Origin: a virus
IMG/VR virus record: IMGVR_UViG_3300043429_000899
Coordinates: 1 to 33,642 of that record
Length of the DNA: 33,642 nt
Direction: 5' to 3' (one strand)
The notes beneath the pieces are model-generated. The model was not told where the DNA came from. It saw only the letters and a list, made by a program, of their open reading frames with translations, and did no database searches. How positions within the stretch are numbered: the stretch's first letter is position 1; each line of letters starts with the position of its first letter. Positions 19,791 to 24,881 of this stretch are shown here, in pieces. The position numbers were made by a program, and so were the translations under genes.

Positions 19791-19880
19791 ATAATTGAAT
19801 GCATTATGCTGGTGTAACTGACGAGTTATCGCACAACTTTAGAGTTGAGAGGTTCGATTCCGAATAGTGTGTTCAATTAT
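19791..19880 (+). ncRNA. tRNA-like RNA with a 17-bp acceptor helix
   Basis: Arms 19791-19807 and 19864-19880 pair over 17 consecutive positions (three G-U). Inside are two 5-bp hairpins with 4-base loops (TAACT-GACG-AGTTA and CAACT-TTAG-AGTTG) and a T-loop-like GG-TTCGATT-CC. The order copies D, anticodon and T arms, but the loops cannot present a 7-base anticodon and no CCA follows. Confidence 0.55.
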
Positions 19881-19886
19881 GTGTAA

Positions 19887-19969
19887 GGGAAGTTAAAGCT
19901 GATGGTTTCAGCGGGCAGTCTGTAAAACTGCGCCTTCGGGGAGTGGTTCGATTCCACAACTTCTCACCA
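19887..19969 (+). tRNA. tRNA-Tyr(GTA)
   Basis: Class II tRNA: acceptor GGGAAGT/ACTTCTC, anticodon stem GCAGT/ACTGC with loop CTGTAAA, variable arm GCGCCTTCGGGG region, encoded CCA. Confidence 0.92.
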
Positions 19970-19975
19970 ATTTAT

Positions 19976-20050
19976 GCACCATTCGTCTAACGGTGAGGAC
20001 GCAAGACTTTCAATCTTGAAATAGGGGTTCGATTCCCCTATGGTGTACCA
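19976..20050 (+). tRNA. tRNA-Glu(TTC)
   Basis: Acceptor GCACCAT/ATGGTGT, anticodon stem CAAGA/TCTTG with loop CTTTCAA, T arm AGGGG-TTCGATT-CCCCT, encoded CCA. Confidence 0.93.
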
Positions 20051-20055
20051 AATTC

Positions 20056-20130
20056 GCTCTGATGGCCAAGTGGTAAGGCACTTCCTTGGTAAGGAAGAGA
20101 CCGCAAGTTCGAACCTTGCTCAGAGCACCA
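20056..20130 (+). tRNA. tRNA-Thr(GGT)
   Basis: Acceptor GCTCTGA/TCAGAGC, anticodon stem CTTCC/GGAAG with loop TTGGTAA, encoded CCA. Reads ACC/ACT. Confidence 0.93.
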
Positions 20131-20143
20131 ATTAGAGGTTTGT

Positions 20144-20293
20144 ATGACTGTAGATAAGATTCACAATCTTATGGTCTGTGAATGTAGATACTGTAAAGAA
20201 TACTGGAATACAGTATGGAAAGATTCTGTATCTCATAGAACTCTCGAAAGAAATACAGGAAAAATATTCATCTTGAAAACAATGCGCTCGTAG
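20144..20293 (+). CDS. small Cys-containing protein inside the tRNA array, 49 aa
   Basis: ATG 20144 after TAGAGG. The sequence has CECRYC followed by a basic helical part, so a small metal-binding protein is possible. It stops at TAG 20291-20293, which are bases 8-10 of the next tRNA-Arg, so the last residues (MRS) are read from the tRNA 5' strand. The 20131-20283 gap is otherwise unexplained. Confidence 0.5.
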   Translation: MTVDKIHNLMVCECRYCKEYWNTVWKDSVSHRTLERNTGKIFILKTMRS

Positions 20294-20360
20294 CTCAACT
20301 GGACAGAGCAATAGGCTACGAACTTATAGGTTGGGAGTTCAAATCTCTCCGAGCGTGCCA
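20284..20360 (+). tRNA. tRNA-Arg(ACG)
   Basis: Acceptor GCGCTCG/CGAGCGT, loop CTACGAA, T arm GGGAG-TTCAAAT-CTCTC(C), encoded CCA. Its 5' part and spacer are identical over about 34 bases to those of tRNA-Arg(TCT) at 22492. Decoding of CGU/C/A would need host A34 deamination. Confidence 0.92.
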
Positions 20361-20366
20361 AAATTT

Positions 20367-20458
20367 GGAAGAGTGCCAGAGTCCGGTTTATTGGAACAGT
20401 CTTGAAAACTGTCGGCCCCTAAAAAGGTCCGTGGGTTCAAATCCCACTTCTTCCGCCA
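20367..20458 (+). tRNA. tRNA-Ser(TGA)
   Basis: Class II: acceptor GGAAGAG/TTCTTCC, anticodon stem ACAGT/ACTGT with loop CTTGAAA, long variable arm with a CCCCTAAAAAGG hairpin, encoded CCA. Confidence 0.93.
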
Positions 20459-20464
20459 AATTAT

Positions 20465-20538
20465 TGCTTCGTAGCTCAACGGTAGAGCACACGGCTGATA
20501 ACCGTAAGACACAAGTTCGATTCTTGTCGAAGCAACCA
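20465..20538 (+). tRNA. tRNA-Ile(GAT)
   Basis: Acceptor TGCTTCG/CGAAGCA, D stem GCTC/GAGC, loop CTGATAA, T arm ACAAG-TTCGATT-CTTGT, encoded CCA. Start set at T 20465 because this gives a full 7-bp acceptor and a proper discriminator. Confidence 0.9.
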
Positions 20539-20540
20539 GT

Positions 20541-20637
20541 TTATCCAGTGCGCTTGCAAGTGCGCCAGAAGTCCGAGACGCGAAAGTGGAGTAGGCAAAC
20601 AAATGCTGGTGTAGTGGTTGGATTCCACTCTGGATAA
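20541..20637 (+). ncRNA. tRNA-like RNA with enlarged anticodon-position arm
   Basis: Ends pair perfectly (TTATCCAG/CTGGATAA, 20541-20548 with 20630-20637). A 5-bp T-like arm AGTGG-TTGGATT-CCACT (20613-20629) abuts the 3' strand exactly as in tRNA. A GCGC/GCGC arm sits in the D position and CCAG/CTGG (20565-20568 with 20606-20609) encloses a 37-base loop region. The T loop lacks TTC and there is no CCA. Confidence 0.55.
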
Positions 20638-20646
20638 TTTTACAAT

Positions 20647-20724
20647 GGTCCGTGAGTCTGCTTGGTGTGGATGCCTGCCTGTCGCGCAGGACATAGATGG
20701 GTTCGAAACCCATACGGACCGCCA
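20647..20724 (+). tRNA. tRNA-Asp(GTC)
   Basis: Acceptor GGTCCGT/ACGGACC, anticodon stem CCTGC/GCAGG with loop CTGTCGC, T arm ATGGG-TTCGAAA-CCCAT, encoded CCA. Confidence 0.93.
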
Positions 20725-20745
20725 ATTTCAACAAAGGAGATATAA

Positions 20746-21003
20746 ATGAATAAGCGTTTTGTAATTCTGGTTGTCGCGGCACTTTCTTTGACTGCTTGTA
20801 CAGATGCCGCTCGAAGCAAGCTAACTAACTATGGTTCGCCTGCGCGTGTGCAATGTTACTCTGGCGGCAAACTGATTTATGACGGCGTTTCGACAGGCAA
20901 ATTGATGGAAACGGCCGATTCAGATGGTTACAATTTGCGCGATAACAAGACGAATGACCTTGTTCAAGTAACAGGTGACTGCGTGGTCACCTATCTCGAT
21001 TAA
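20746..21003 (+). CDS. predicted lipoprotein within the tRNA array, 85 aa
   Basis: ATG 20746 after AAAGGAGA, the best ribosome site in the array. Signal MNKRF, a hydrophobic stretch and lipobox LTAC (about residues 15-18). The mature part has RVQCYSGGKLIYDGVSTGK, SDGYNLRDNKTNDLVQVTGDC and ends VVTYLD, a pattern I know from small lipoproteins of many phages and prophages, often near lysis or exclusion genes. It differs from the 1153 lipoprotein but has a similar layout. An envelope role is likely; precise function unknown. Confidence 0.8.
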   Translation: MNKRFVILVVAALSLTACTDAARSKLTNYGSPARVQCYSGGKLIYDGVSTGKLMETADSDGYNLRDNKTNDLVQVTGDCVVTYLD

Positions 21004-21009
21004 TTTTTC

Positions 21010-21086
21010 GGAACGGTAGCTCAGCTGGTAGTAGCAACAGACTTTTAATCTGAAGGTCGTGGGTTCGACTCCCACTCGTTCCACCA
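21010..21086 (+). tRNA. tRNA-Lys(TTT)
   Basis: Acceptor GGAACGG/TCGTTCC, anticodon stem CAGA/TCTG with loop CTTTTAA, T arm GTGGG-TTCGACT-CCCAC, encoded CCA. Starts 7 bases after the lipoprotein stop. Confidence 0.93.
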
Positions 21087-21092
21087 AATCAT

Positions 21093-21167
21093 GGACTATT
21101 AGCACAGCGGTAGTGCAACGGACTGTTAATCCGTCGGTCACAGGTTCGAATCCTGTATAGTCCGCCA
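21093..21167 (+). tRNA. tRNA-Asn(GTT)
   Basis: Acceptor GGACTAT/ATAGTCC, anticodon stem CGGA/TCCG with loop CTGTTAA, T arm ACAGG-TTCGAAT-CCTGT, encoded CCA. Confidence 0.93.
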
Positions 21168-21168
21168 A

Positions 21169-21328
21169 TTTGAGACAGTCGCGGCGGAGTTGCCACTCCA
21201 AAGTGACTGGTTGTATGGTGTATGGATGCACTCTGCGCCTAGTAGTCAAAGTTGACGGAATGGCAATTCCTGATGAAGTGATGAAAAGCGCGGCGGATTG
21301 GGTTCGAATCCCATTGCATTTGCTCAAA
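21169..21328 (+). ncRNA. 160-base RNA element with a T-arm-like module
   Basis: Ends pair TTTGAG/CTCAAA (21169-21174 with 21323-21328). A tRNA-like T arm TGGG-TTCGAAT-CCCA lies at 21299-21313 but 9 bases separate it from the closing strand. Other hairpins: CAGTC/GACTG enclosing GGAGT-TGCC-ACTCC, GTCAA-AG-TTGAC, and GGAAT/ATTCC. It occupies a tRNA slot in the array but cannot fold as a tRNA. Confidence 0.5.
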
Positions 21329-21336
21329 CAATTTAT

Positions 21337-21413
21337 AGGGGTGTCGCCAAGTTGGTTAAGGCACAAGACTTTGATTCTTGCAATCGTAGGTTCGAATCCT
21401 ACCACCTCTGCCA
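21337..21413 (+). tRNA. tRNA-Gln(TTG)
   Basis: Acceptor AGGGGTG/CACCTCT, anticodon loop CTTTGAT, T arm GTAGG-TTCGAAT-CCTAC, encoded CCA. Confidence 0.92.
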
Positions 21414-21419
21414 AACAAT

Positions 21420-21488
21420 GAGTAGATAGTTTCAAGTAAAATGCCAGTTCGCGACTGCGTTGTTGGTTCATGTCCAACTCTACTCACC
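21420..21488 (+). pseudogene. degenerate tRNA or tRNA-like RNA
   Basis: Acceptor GAGTAGA/TCTACTC and T arm GTTGG-TTCATGT-CCAAC are intact, but the D loop is short (CAAGTA, no GG), the anticodon arm pairs as CAGT-TCGCG-ACTG with a 5-base loop, and the 3' end is ACCT instead of ACCA. Either a decayed tRNA (CGC, Ala, if the loop opens) or a member of the array's tRNA-like RNAs. Confidence 0.55.
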
Positions 21489-21496
21489 TAAACAGT

Positions 21497-21571
21497 GGTG
21501 ATTATAGCTCAATGGTAGAGCAATGCACTGTGAATGCATCGGTTCGGGTTCGACTCCCGATATTCACCCCA
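21497..21571 (+). tRNA. tRNA-His(GTG)
   Basis: Includes the His-specific G-1 opposite C73, one mismatch in the acceptor, anticodon stem TGCA/TGCA with loop CTGTGAA, T arm TCGGG-TTCGACT-CCCGA and encoded CCA. Confidence 0.9.
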
Positions 21572-21576
21572 AACAC

Positions 21577-21653
21577 GGCTAGATAGCACAGTTGGTAGTT
21601 GCGTCTCTTTCATACGGAGAATGTCACAGGTTCGAATCCTGTTCTAGCCACCA
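21577..21653 (+). tRNA. tRNA-Met(CAT), elongator-like
   Basis: Acceptor GGCTAGA/TCTAGCC and the GTCACAGGTTCGAATCC 3' half resemble elongator tRNA-Met. Loop TTCATAC, anticodon stem TCTCT/GGAGA with a G-T pair, encoded CCA. Confidence 0.88.
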
Positions 21654-21659
21654 AACAAT

Positions 21660-21736
21660 GCGAGTGTGATGGAATCGGCATACATACCATTCTTAAACTT
21701 TGGGTTCTGAGAGTTCAAGTCTCTCCACTCGCACCA
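21660..21736 (+). tRNA. tRNA-Leu(TAA) with collapsed variable arm
   Basis: Acceptor GCGAGTG/CACTCGC and T arm GAGAG-TTCAAGT-CTCTC are sound, with Leu-type D region (TGATGGAATCGGCA). The anticodon loop CTTAAAC sits on a poor stem (two T-T mismatches), and only about 5 bases replace the long class II variable arm. CCA is encoded. Function is uncertain. Confidence 0.75.
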
Positions 21737-21744
21737 TAAATAAA

Positions 21745-21837
21745 GGAAAGTTGGACGAGTTGGATTATGTCGGCACCCTGCTAAGGTGTTATCTGTAGAA
21801 ATACGGGTCATGGGTTCGAATCCCATACTTTCCGCCA
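21745..21837 (+). tRNA. tRNA-Ser(GCT)
   Basis: Class II: acceptor GGAAAGT/ACTTTCC, anticodon stem CACC/GGTG with loop CTGCTAA, long variable arm, encoded CCA. A CATAAATA sequence just upstream is one base off the late promoter core. Confidence 0.93.
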
Positions 21838-21854
21838 AACAATTACCGCACTAT

Positions 21855-21983
21855 ATGAAAGAAAAAGATAAACTAGAACAAGAAAGTCTGGACACGACAA
21901 CGCAAGAAGTCAGTGAGGACCAATTGATTGATGAAATCGTAAAATTGACAAGTGAGATTTACGATTTGGATTACGCCAAGTAA
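21855..21983 (+). CDS. small acidic helical protein, 42 aa
   Basis: ATG 21855, with only a weak ribosome site; the TAA stop touches the first base of the next tRNA. The sequence is polar with a C-terminal helix (EDQLIDEIVKLTSEIYDLDY). It fills a gap between tRNAs and may be a real microprotein. Confidence 0.45.
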   Translation: MKEKDKLEQESLDTTTQEVSEDQLIDEIVKLTSEIYDLDYAK

Positions 21984-22058
21984 GTGCCTATAGCTTAGCG
22001 GTAGAGCAAGGGACTCATAATCCTTAGGTCCTAGGTTCGAATCCTAGTAGGCGCACCA
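21984..22058 (+). tRNA. tRNA-Ile2(CAT) candidate
   Basis: Acceptor GTGCCTA/TAGGCGC, anticodon stem AGGGA/TCCTT with loop CTCATAA. The GGGACTCATAATCC core looks like bacterial tRNA-Ile2, whose C34 must be changed to lysidine by TilS to read AUA. Encoded CCA. Confidence 0.85.
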
Positions 22059-22070
22059 ACAAGGAAATAT

Positions 22071-22385
22071 ATGTACACATATCAAGCAAAGGTTTACAAT
22101 GTTGTTGACGGTGATACCGTTGATGTATTAGTTGATTTGGGATTCAAGATATATTCCAAACAACGAATTCGTCTGGCACGTATTGACACTCCCGAGCGCG
22201 GTCAAGAGGGATACGACAAAGCCAAAGACCGACTGAAAGAGTTGGTGCTCGATAAAGATGTAGCTTTGACCACAACGAAACCCAGCAAGTGGGGATACTA
22301 CTTGGGTGAGTTGTTCATACTCAATGAGAATGTAAACAACACTATGCTGTCGGAAGGATTGGCCAGACCAACGGCGTGGCGATGA
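22071..22385 (+). CDS. staphylococcal-nuclease-like (SNase) protein, 104 aa
   Basis: ATG 22071 after AAGGAAA. An SNase/OB fold with N-terminal VVDGDT (D13, D15) and IRLARIDTPE (R34, D39, T40, E42), matching the calcium and phosphate ligands of the family. The second catalytic Arg, usually in a D/K-YGR-Y/L motif, is replaced: the region reads KWGYYLGEL. Length is close to a minimal SNase domain without a signal peptide. It may be a weak or non-catalytic nucleic-acid-binding version. Confidence 0.82.
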   Translation: MYTYQAKVYNVVDGDTVDVLVDLGFKIYSKQRIRLARIDTPERGQEGYDKAKDRLKELVLDKDVALTTTKPSKWGYYLGELFILNENVNNTMLSEGLARPTAWR

Positions 22386-22408
22386 TGGCGGCAAGAAAGA
22401 ATGATTTC

Positions 22409-22484
22409 GCTTCGGTAGCTCAGTTGGTAGAGCACTAGACTGAAAATCTAGGTGTCGCCGGTTCGATTCCGGCTCGAAGCACCA
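22409..22484 (+). tRNA. tRNA-Phe(GAA)
   Basis: Acceptor GCTTCGG/TCGAAGC, anticodon stem TAGA/TCTA with loop CTGAAAA, T arm GCCGG-TTCGATT-CCGGC, encoded CCA. Confidence 0.93.
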
Positions 22485-22491
22485 GAACAAT

Positions 22492-22568
22492 GCGCTCGTA
22501 GCTCAACTGGACAGAGCAAGGGACTTCTACTCCCTAGGTTGAGGGTTCGAATCCTTCCGGGCGCGCCA
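22492..22568 (+). tRNA. tRNA-Arg(TCT)
   Basis: Acceptor GCGCTCG/CGGGCGC, anticodon stem AGGGA/TCCCT with loop CTTCTAC, encoded CCA. The first 27 bases and upstream spacer equal those of tRNA-Arg(ACG) at 20284. Confidence 0.93.
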
Positions 22569-22575
22569 TAAATAT

Positions 22576-22649
22576 GTTGAGGTGGCCGAGTGGTTAGGCG
22601 TTGGTCTGCAAAACCAACTACATGGGTTCAATTCCCATTCTCAACTCCA
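22576..22649 (+). tRNA. tRNA-Cys(GCA)
   Basis: Acceptor GTTGAGG/TCTC AAC with one G-T, anticodon stem TTGGT/ACCAA with loop CTGCAAA, T arm ATGGG-TTCAATT-CCCAT, encoded CCA. Confidence 0.92.
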
Positions 22650-22668
22650 AAAAATCATAAGGGGAATT

Positions 22669-22899
22669 ATGATGAAGAGTATACCAGAAAGAGCAACAGA
22701 ATTACTTGAATTTCTTCATTATGAGTACCCAAGAACTGTTAGTATAATTCGACTACATTGGGGTGACCCACAGGCGCAAGTAGTGTTTGAGAACTTGCTG
22801 ACTTACAATCACGCTGAGTCGAAAGACGGATTTAGTTTTCAAGCATTTTCCGCGATAACAGAGTTACAAGAAATCCATGCTCGATTAGCTCAGCGGTAG
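22669..22899 (+). CDS. small protein terminating inside a tRNA, 76 aa
   Basis: ATGs 22669/22672 follow AAGGGG. A helical protein (PERATELLEFLHYEY, QAFSAITELQEIHA) with a middle strand. The reading frame runs 21 bases into tRNA-Val(TAC) and ends at the TAG of its D loop, so the last residues LAQR are encoded by the tRNA D arm. No family recognised. Confidence 0.6.
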   Translation: MMKSIPERATELLEFLHYEYPRTVSIIRLHWGDPQAQVVFENLLTYNHAESKDGFSFQAFSAITELQEIHARLAQR

Positions 22900-22953
22900 A
22901 GCGTCTCCTTTACACGGAGAGGGTCGGCGGTTCGAACCCGTCATCGAGCACCA
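22879..22953 (+). tRNA. tRNA-Val(TAC)
   Basis: Acceptor GCTCGAT/ATCGAGC, anticodon stem CTCC/GGAG with loop TTTACAC, encoded CCA. Its first 21 bases are also the end of the preceding gene. Confidence 0.93.
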
Positions 22954-22959
22954 ACATTT

Positions 22960-23033
22960 GCTCTCGTAGTTAAATGGTAGAACGGTTGTTTCGTAATCAA
23001 CGGATAAAGGTTCGATTCCTTTCGAGAGCACCA
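22960..23033 (+). tRNA. tRNA-Thr(CGT)
   Basis: Acceptor GCTCTCG/CGAGAGC, anticodon stem GTTGT/TCAAC with a T-T mismatch, loop TTCGTAA, encoded CCA. Third Thr tRNA, reading ACG. Confidence 0.9.
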
Positions 23034-23044
23034 AGAAGGTTATT

Positions 23045-23224
23045 ATGATAGAGGTCACAAAAGTTTTTCAGAGTCCTTGCACTCCTGCTGTCGAAGTTGA
23101 ATATAGTGTCAAGATATCTGACCCAGTAGATTTAGCAAATGTATCCGAGTTTGAAAAACAGTTAATCAAAGACCTTGAAAAGATATACACGGAGAGAATT
23201 TTTGGTTCCTTAGCTCAGCGGTAG
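23045..23224 (+). CDS. small protein terminating inside a tRNA, 59 aa
   Basis: ATG 23045 shortly after AGAAGG. Begins MIEVTKVFQSPCTPAVEVEYSV and continues as a helix (NVSEFEKQLIKDLEKIY). It ends GSLAQR, read from the first 21 bases of tRNA-Val(GAC), and stops at the D-loop TAG, exactly like the gene at 22669. Confidence 0.6.
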   Translation: MIEVTKVFQSPCTPAVEVEYSVKISDPVDLANVSEFEKQLIKDLEKIYTERIFGSLAQR

Positions 23225-23278
23225 AGCATCTCCTTGACATGGAGGAGGTCAGTAGTTCGATCCTACTAGGAACCACCA
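23204..23278 (+). tRNA. tRNA-Val(GAC)
   Basis: Acceptor GGTTCCT/AGGAACC, anticodon stem CTCC/GGAG with loop TTGACAT, T arm AGTAG-TTCGATC-CTACT, encoded CCA. Confidence 0.92.
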
Positions 23279-23287
23279 AATAAATAA

Positions 23288-23322
23288 ATGCAAGTCGAGT
23301 TTACAAAACTTCGATTTTGCAT
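23288..23322 (+). other. stem-loop between tRNA-Val and tRNA-Leu
   Basis: TGCAA...TTGCA encloses TCGAGTTT-ACA-AAAC(T)TCGA, a long stem with one bulged T, in the 84-base AT-rich gap 23279-23362. Possible processing or attenuation signal; a TAAATAAATG run precedes it. Confidence 0.45.
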
Positions 23323-23362
23323 AAAAAATTTATGTAATTATGAGAAATCATAAACCAGTTTT

Positions 23363-23438
23363 GCCCGAGTGATGGAACGGTATACGTGTCTGACTCAAAA
23401 TCAGAATTTTGTGGGTTCGAATCCCACCTTGGGCACCA
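23363..23438 (+). tRNA. tRNA-Leu(CAA) with short variable arm
   Basis: Acceptor GCCCGAG/CTTGGGC, anticodon stem TCTGA/TCAGA with loop CTCAAAA, Leu-type D region (TGATGGAACGGTA), T arm GTGGG-TTCGAAT-CCCAC, encoded CCA. The variable region is only about 5 bases, as in the Leu(TAA) gene, not the long arm normal for Leu. Confidence 0.85.
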
Positions 23439-23487
23439 GATTTATTATGTGTAATGTGAAATGTTAATCAACAAGAGGATAGTAATA

Positions 23488-24009
23488 ATGAAAAATCTTT
23501 TTATCGCAACCTTCGCCGCCATTGCTCTATTTGCTTCTGCCGCTAACGCGGAAGACCGTTTGGTCGCAGGTTACAGCTTCCCCGCTGTTTCTTACGCTGA
23601 AGGAGTTTGGTCTGCTGGTGTAGAGAAAGACCTTGGTACACTGGGTAATGTCACCCTGTTCGCTGGCGCCGATTATGCCCGCGCACAAAACACCGACTTC
23701 GCGGATTCACAATGGACCGCATCTGTTGGTGTGCAAGTTCCACTTTCTGACAAAGTGAACTTCAAGGCTGATGTTGCTCGTTCATTCGTCAGTGATGTTG
23801 ATGACCGTGACAGTGTAAGTGCCGGTCTTGTATATCAAGGCGACAAATGGCGCTTCGATGGTTCTGCTGTCAAAGTTGAAGGCCGTGATGTTTTCGCAAA
23901 TGCATCTGCGGAACGCAAGGTACTCGGAAACTTGGCGGTTGGTGTCGGTTCGCAATTCGACACCGGTGAGTATTACGGAACAACCGTGTTCGCGTCTTAT
24001 TCATTCTAA
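23488..24009 (+). CDS. outer-membrane beta-barrel-like protein with signal peptide, 173 aa
   Basis: Start at ATG 23488 gives a clean signal peptide (MKNLFIATFAAIALFASAANA, cut after ANA). The mature protein (about 152 aa) alternates strands typical of an 8-stranded barrel (GNVTLFAGADYA, WTASVGVQVPL, KVNFKADVARSF, SVSAGLVYQ, WRFDGSAVKV, NLAVGVGSQF) and ends in Phe (ASYSF), the outer-membrane barrel signature. ATG follows AAGAGGAT. Inference: inserted into the host outer membrane, perhaps to alter receptors or block superinfection. A GC-rich stem-loop terminator follows at once. Confidence 0.75.
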   Translation: MKNLFIATFAAIALFASAANAEDRLVAGYSFPAVSYAEGVWSAGVEKDLGTLGNVTLFAGADYARAQNTDFADSQWTASVGVQVPLSDKVNFKADVARSFVSDVDDRDSVSAGLVYQGDKWRFDGSAVKVEGRDVFANASAERKVLGNLAVGVGSQFDTGEYYGTTVFASYSF

Positions 24010-24017
24010 GTAATGAT

Positions 24018-24042
24018 ACTCCCCCGTCCGCGGGGGAGTTTA
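24018..24042 (+). terminator. intrinsic terminator with UNCG tetraloop
   Basis: ACTCCCCCG-TCCG-style hairpin: 9-bp stem (24018-24026 with 24031-24039), loop TCCG, then TTTAC. Separates the barrel gene from the conserved T4-like gene block. Confidence 0.8.
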
Positions 24043-24069
24043 CCCAAATAATCAATTTCAGGATATATA

Positions 24070-24240
24070 ATGGCAGCGAAAAACGACATCACAGGCGCGA
24101 GCATTGTGTCGAAGTCCTCAACAAAGCAGTACGAGGATAATTACGACAAAATTTTCCGCAAAAACAAAGTCGAAGAATCAAAAGATTCTCCGCAACCAAA
24201 TGAAGAAAACACAGAATATCCCCCAAAAAGGCGAGAGTAA
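24070..24240 (+). CDS. small conserved T4-like protein, 56 aa
   Basis: MAAKNDITGASIVSKSSTKQYEDNYDKIF matches the N-terminal pattern of a small protein found in many T4-like phages of cyanobacteria and proteobacteria (M-A-A-K-N-D...TGD/AS...Y...D-I-F-G/R-K); no function known. Ribosome site AGGA 24060. Followed by the HNH gene at 6 bases. Confidence 0.7.
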   Translation: MAAKNDITGASIVSKSSTKQYEDNYDKIFRKNKVEESKDSPQPNEENTEYPPKRRE

Positions 24241-24246
24241 AATTTT

Positions 24247-24816
24247 ATGTCCCTAGTATTAATTACCGACAGTTCTGGAAATCCAAAGGAATGGGTCAGT
24301 TACGAAGAGGCGGCTTGTTACTACGCTCGAGGTAAGGTACTGTGGGAAATCGGAACAACAGTTAAACAACTGAATGGTGGTATCTCAGCAGTTACCGGCG
24401 AGCAAAGTCGTTTGCAAGTTGCATCAATTCTTGGTGTAACCGGTCCTCTTCTTGCTGATAAATTCCACTCAAAAGAATCTGTTCTAGCAGAAAGACACAT
24501 CCTGTACGGCCGCGACAAACACCTTTGCGCATACTGTGGTGAACAATTCGATGTAAAGCAATTGACCATCGACCACATTCATCCAAAGAGTAAAGGCGGA
24601 AAGAACACATGGACAAACTGCGTCACTGCTTGTAAGAAGTGCAACCAAAGAAAAGGTAGCAAGACTTTGGAACAAGCAAATATGCAACTTCTATATGTTC
24701 CATATGTACCGAACATCTTCGAAAAGATGATTCTGAAAAACCGCAAGATTCTTGCCGACCAGATGGAATTCTTATTGGCAAGAGTACCGAAAACCAGTAG
24801 GTTACTGGCGGCCTGA
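24247..24816 (+). CDS. HNH endonuclease, 189 aa
   Basis: The C-terminal half has the HNH/zinc module: CAYC (about residues 97-100), IDHIHPKSKGGKNTWTNCVTACKKCNQRKG (His, Asn and paired Cys). The N-terminal 90 residues (VLITDSSGNPKEWVSYEEAACYYARGKVLWEIG) are conserved in T4-like phages. HNH proteins of this layout may be homing or genome-processing nucleases; the fixed position in the conserved block suggests a phage function. The metal and Cys ligands are all present. Confidence 0.88.
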   Translation: MSLVLITDSSGNPKEWVSYEEAACYYARGKVLWEIGTTVKQLNGGISAVTGEQSRLQVASILGVTGPLLADKFHSKESVLAERHILYGRDKHLCAYCGEQFDVKQLTIDHIHPKSKGGKNTWTNCVTACKKCNQRKGSKTLEQANMQLLYVPYVPNIFEKMILKNRKILADQMEFLLARVPKTSRLLAA

Positions 24817-24820
24817 CCGC

Positions 24821-24849
24821 TTGACATTACCTGTTTAGTGTGTTAGGCT
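24821..24849 (+). promoter_or_regulatory. probable promoter before the 357-aa gene
   Basis: TTGACA (24821-24826), 17 bases, TAGGCT (24844-24849). The -35 is perfect, the -10 weak, as for middle promoters that need an activator. Confidence 0.5.
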
Positions 24850-24881
24850 GGTCCAGTAAATAGTGAAAATCGGAGCTTATT

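Noticed and set aside
20339-22490. Long minus-strand frames across the tRNA array (for example 20339-20782, 20920-21477, 22128-22490)
   Set aside because: They are translations of tRNA complements (repeating GFEPT/RTCDLR-like and SNLRP-like strings) and have no ribosome site; every supported gene is on the + strand.
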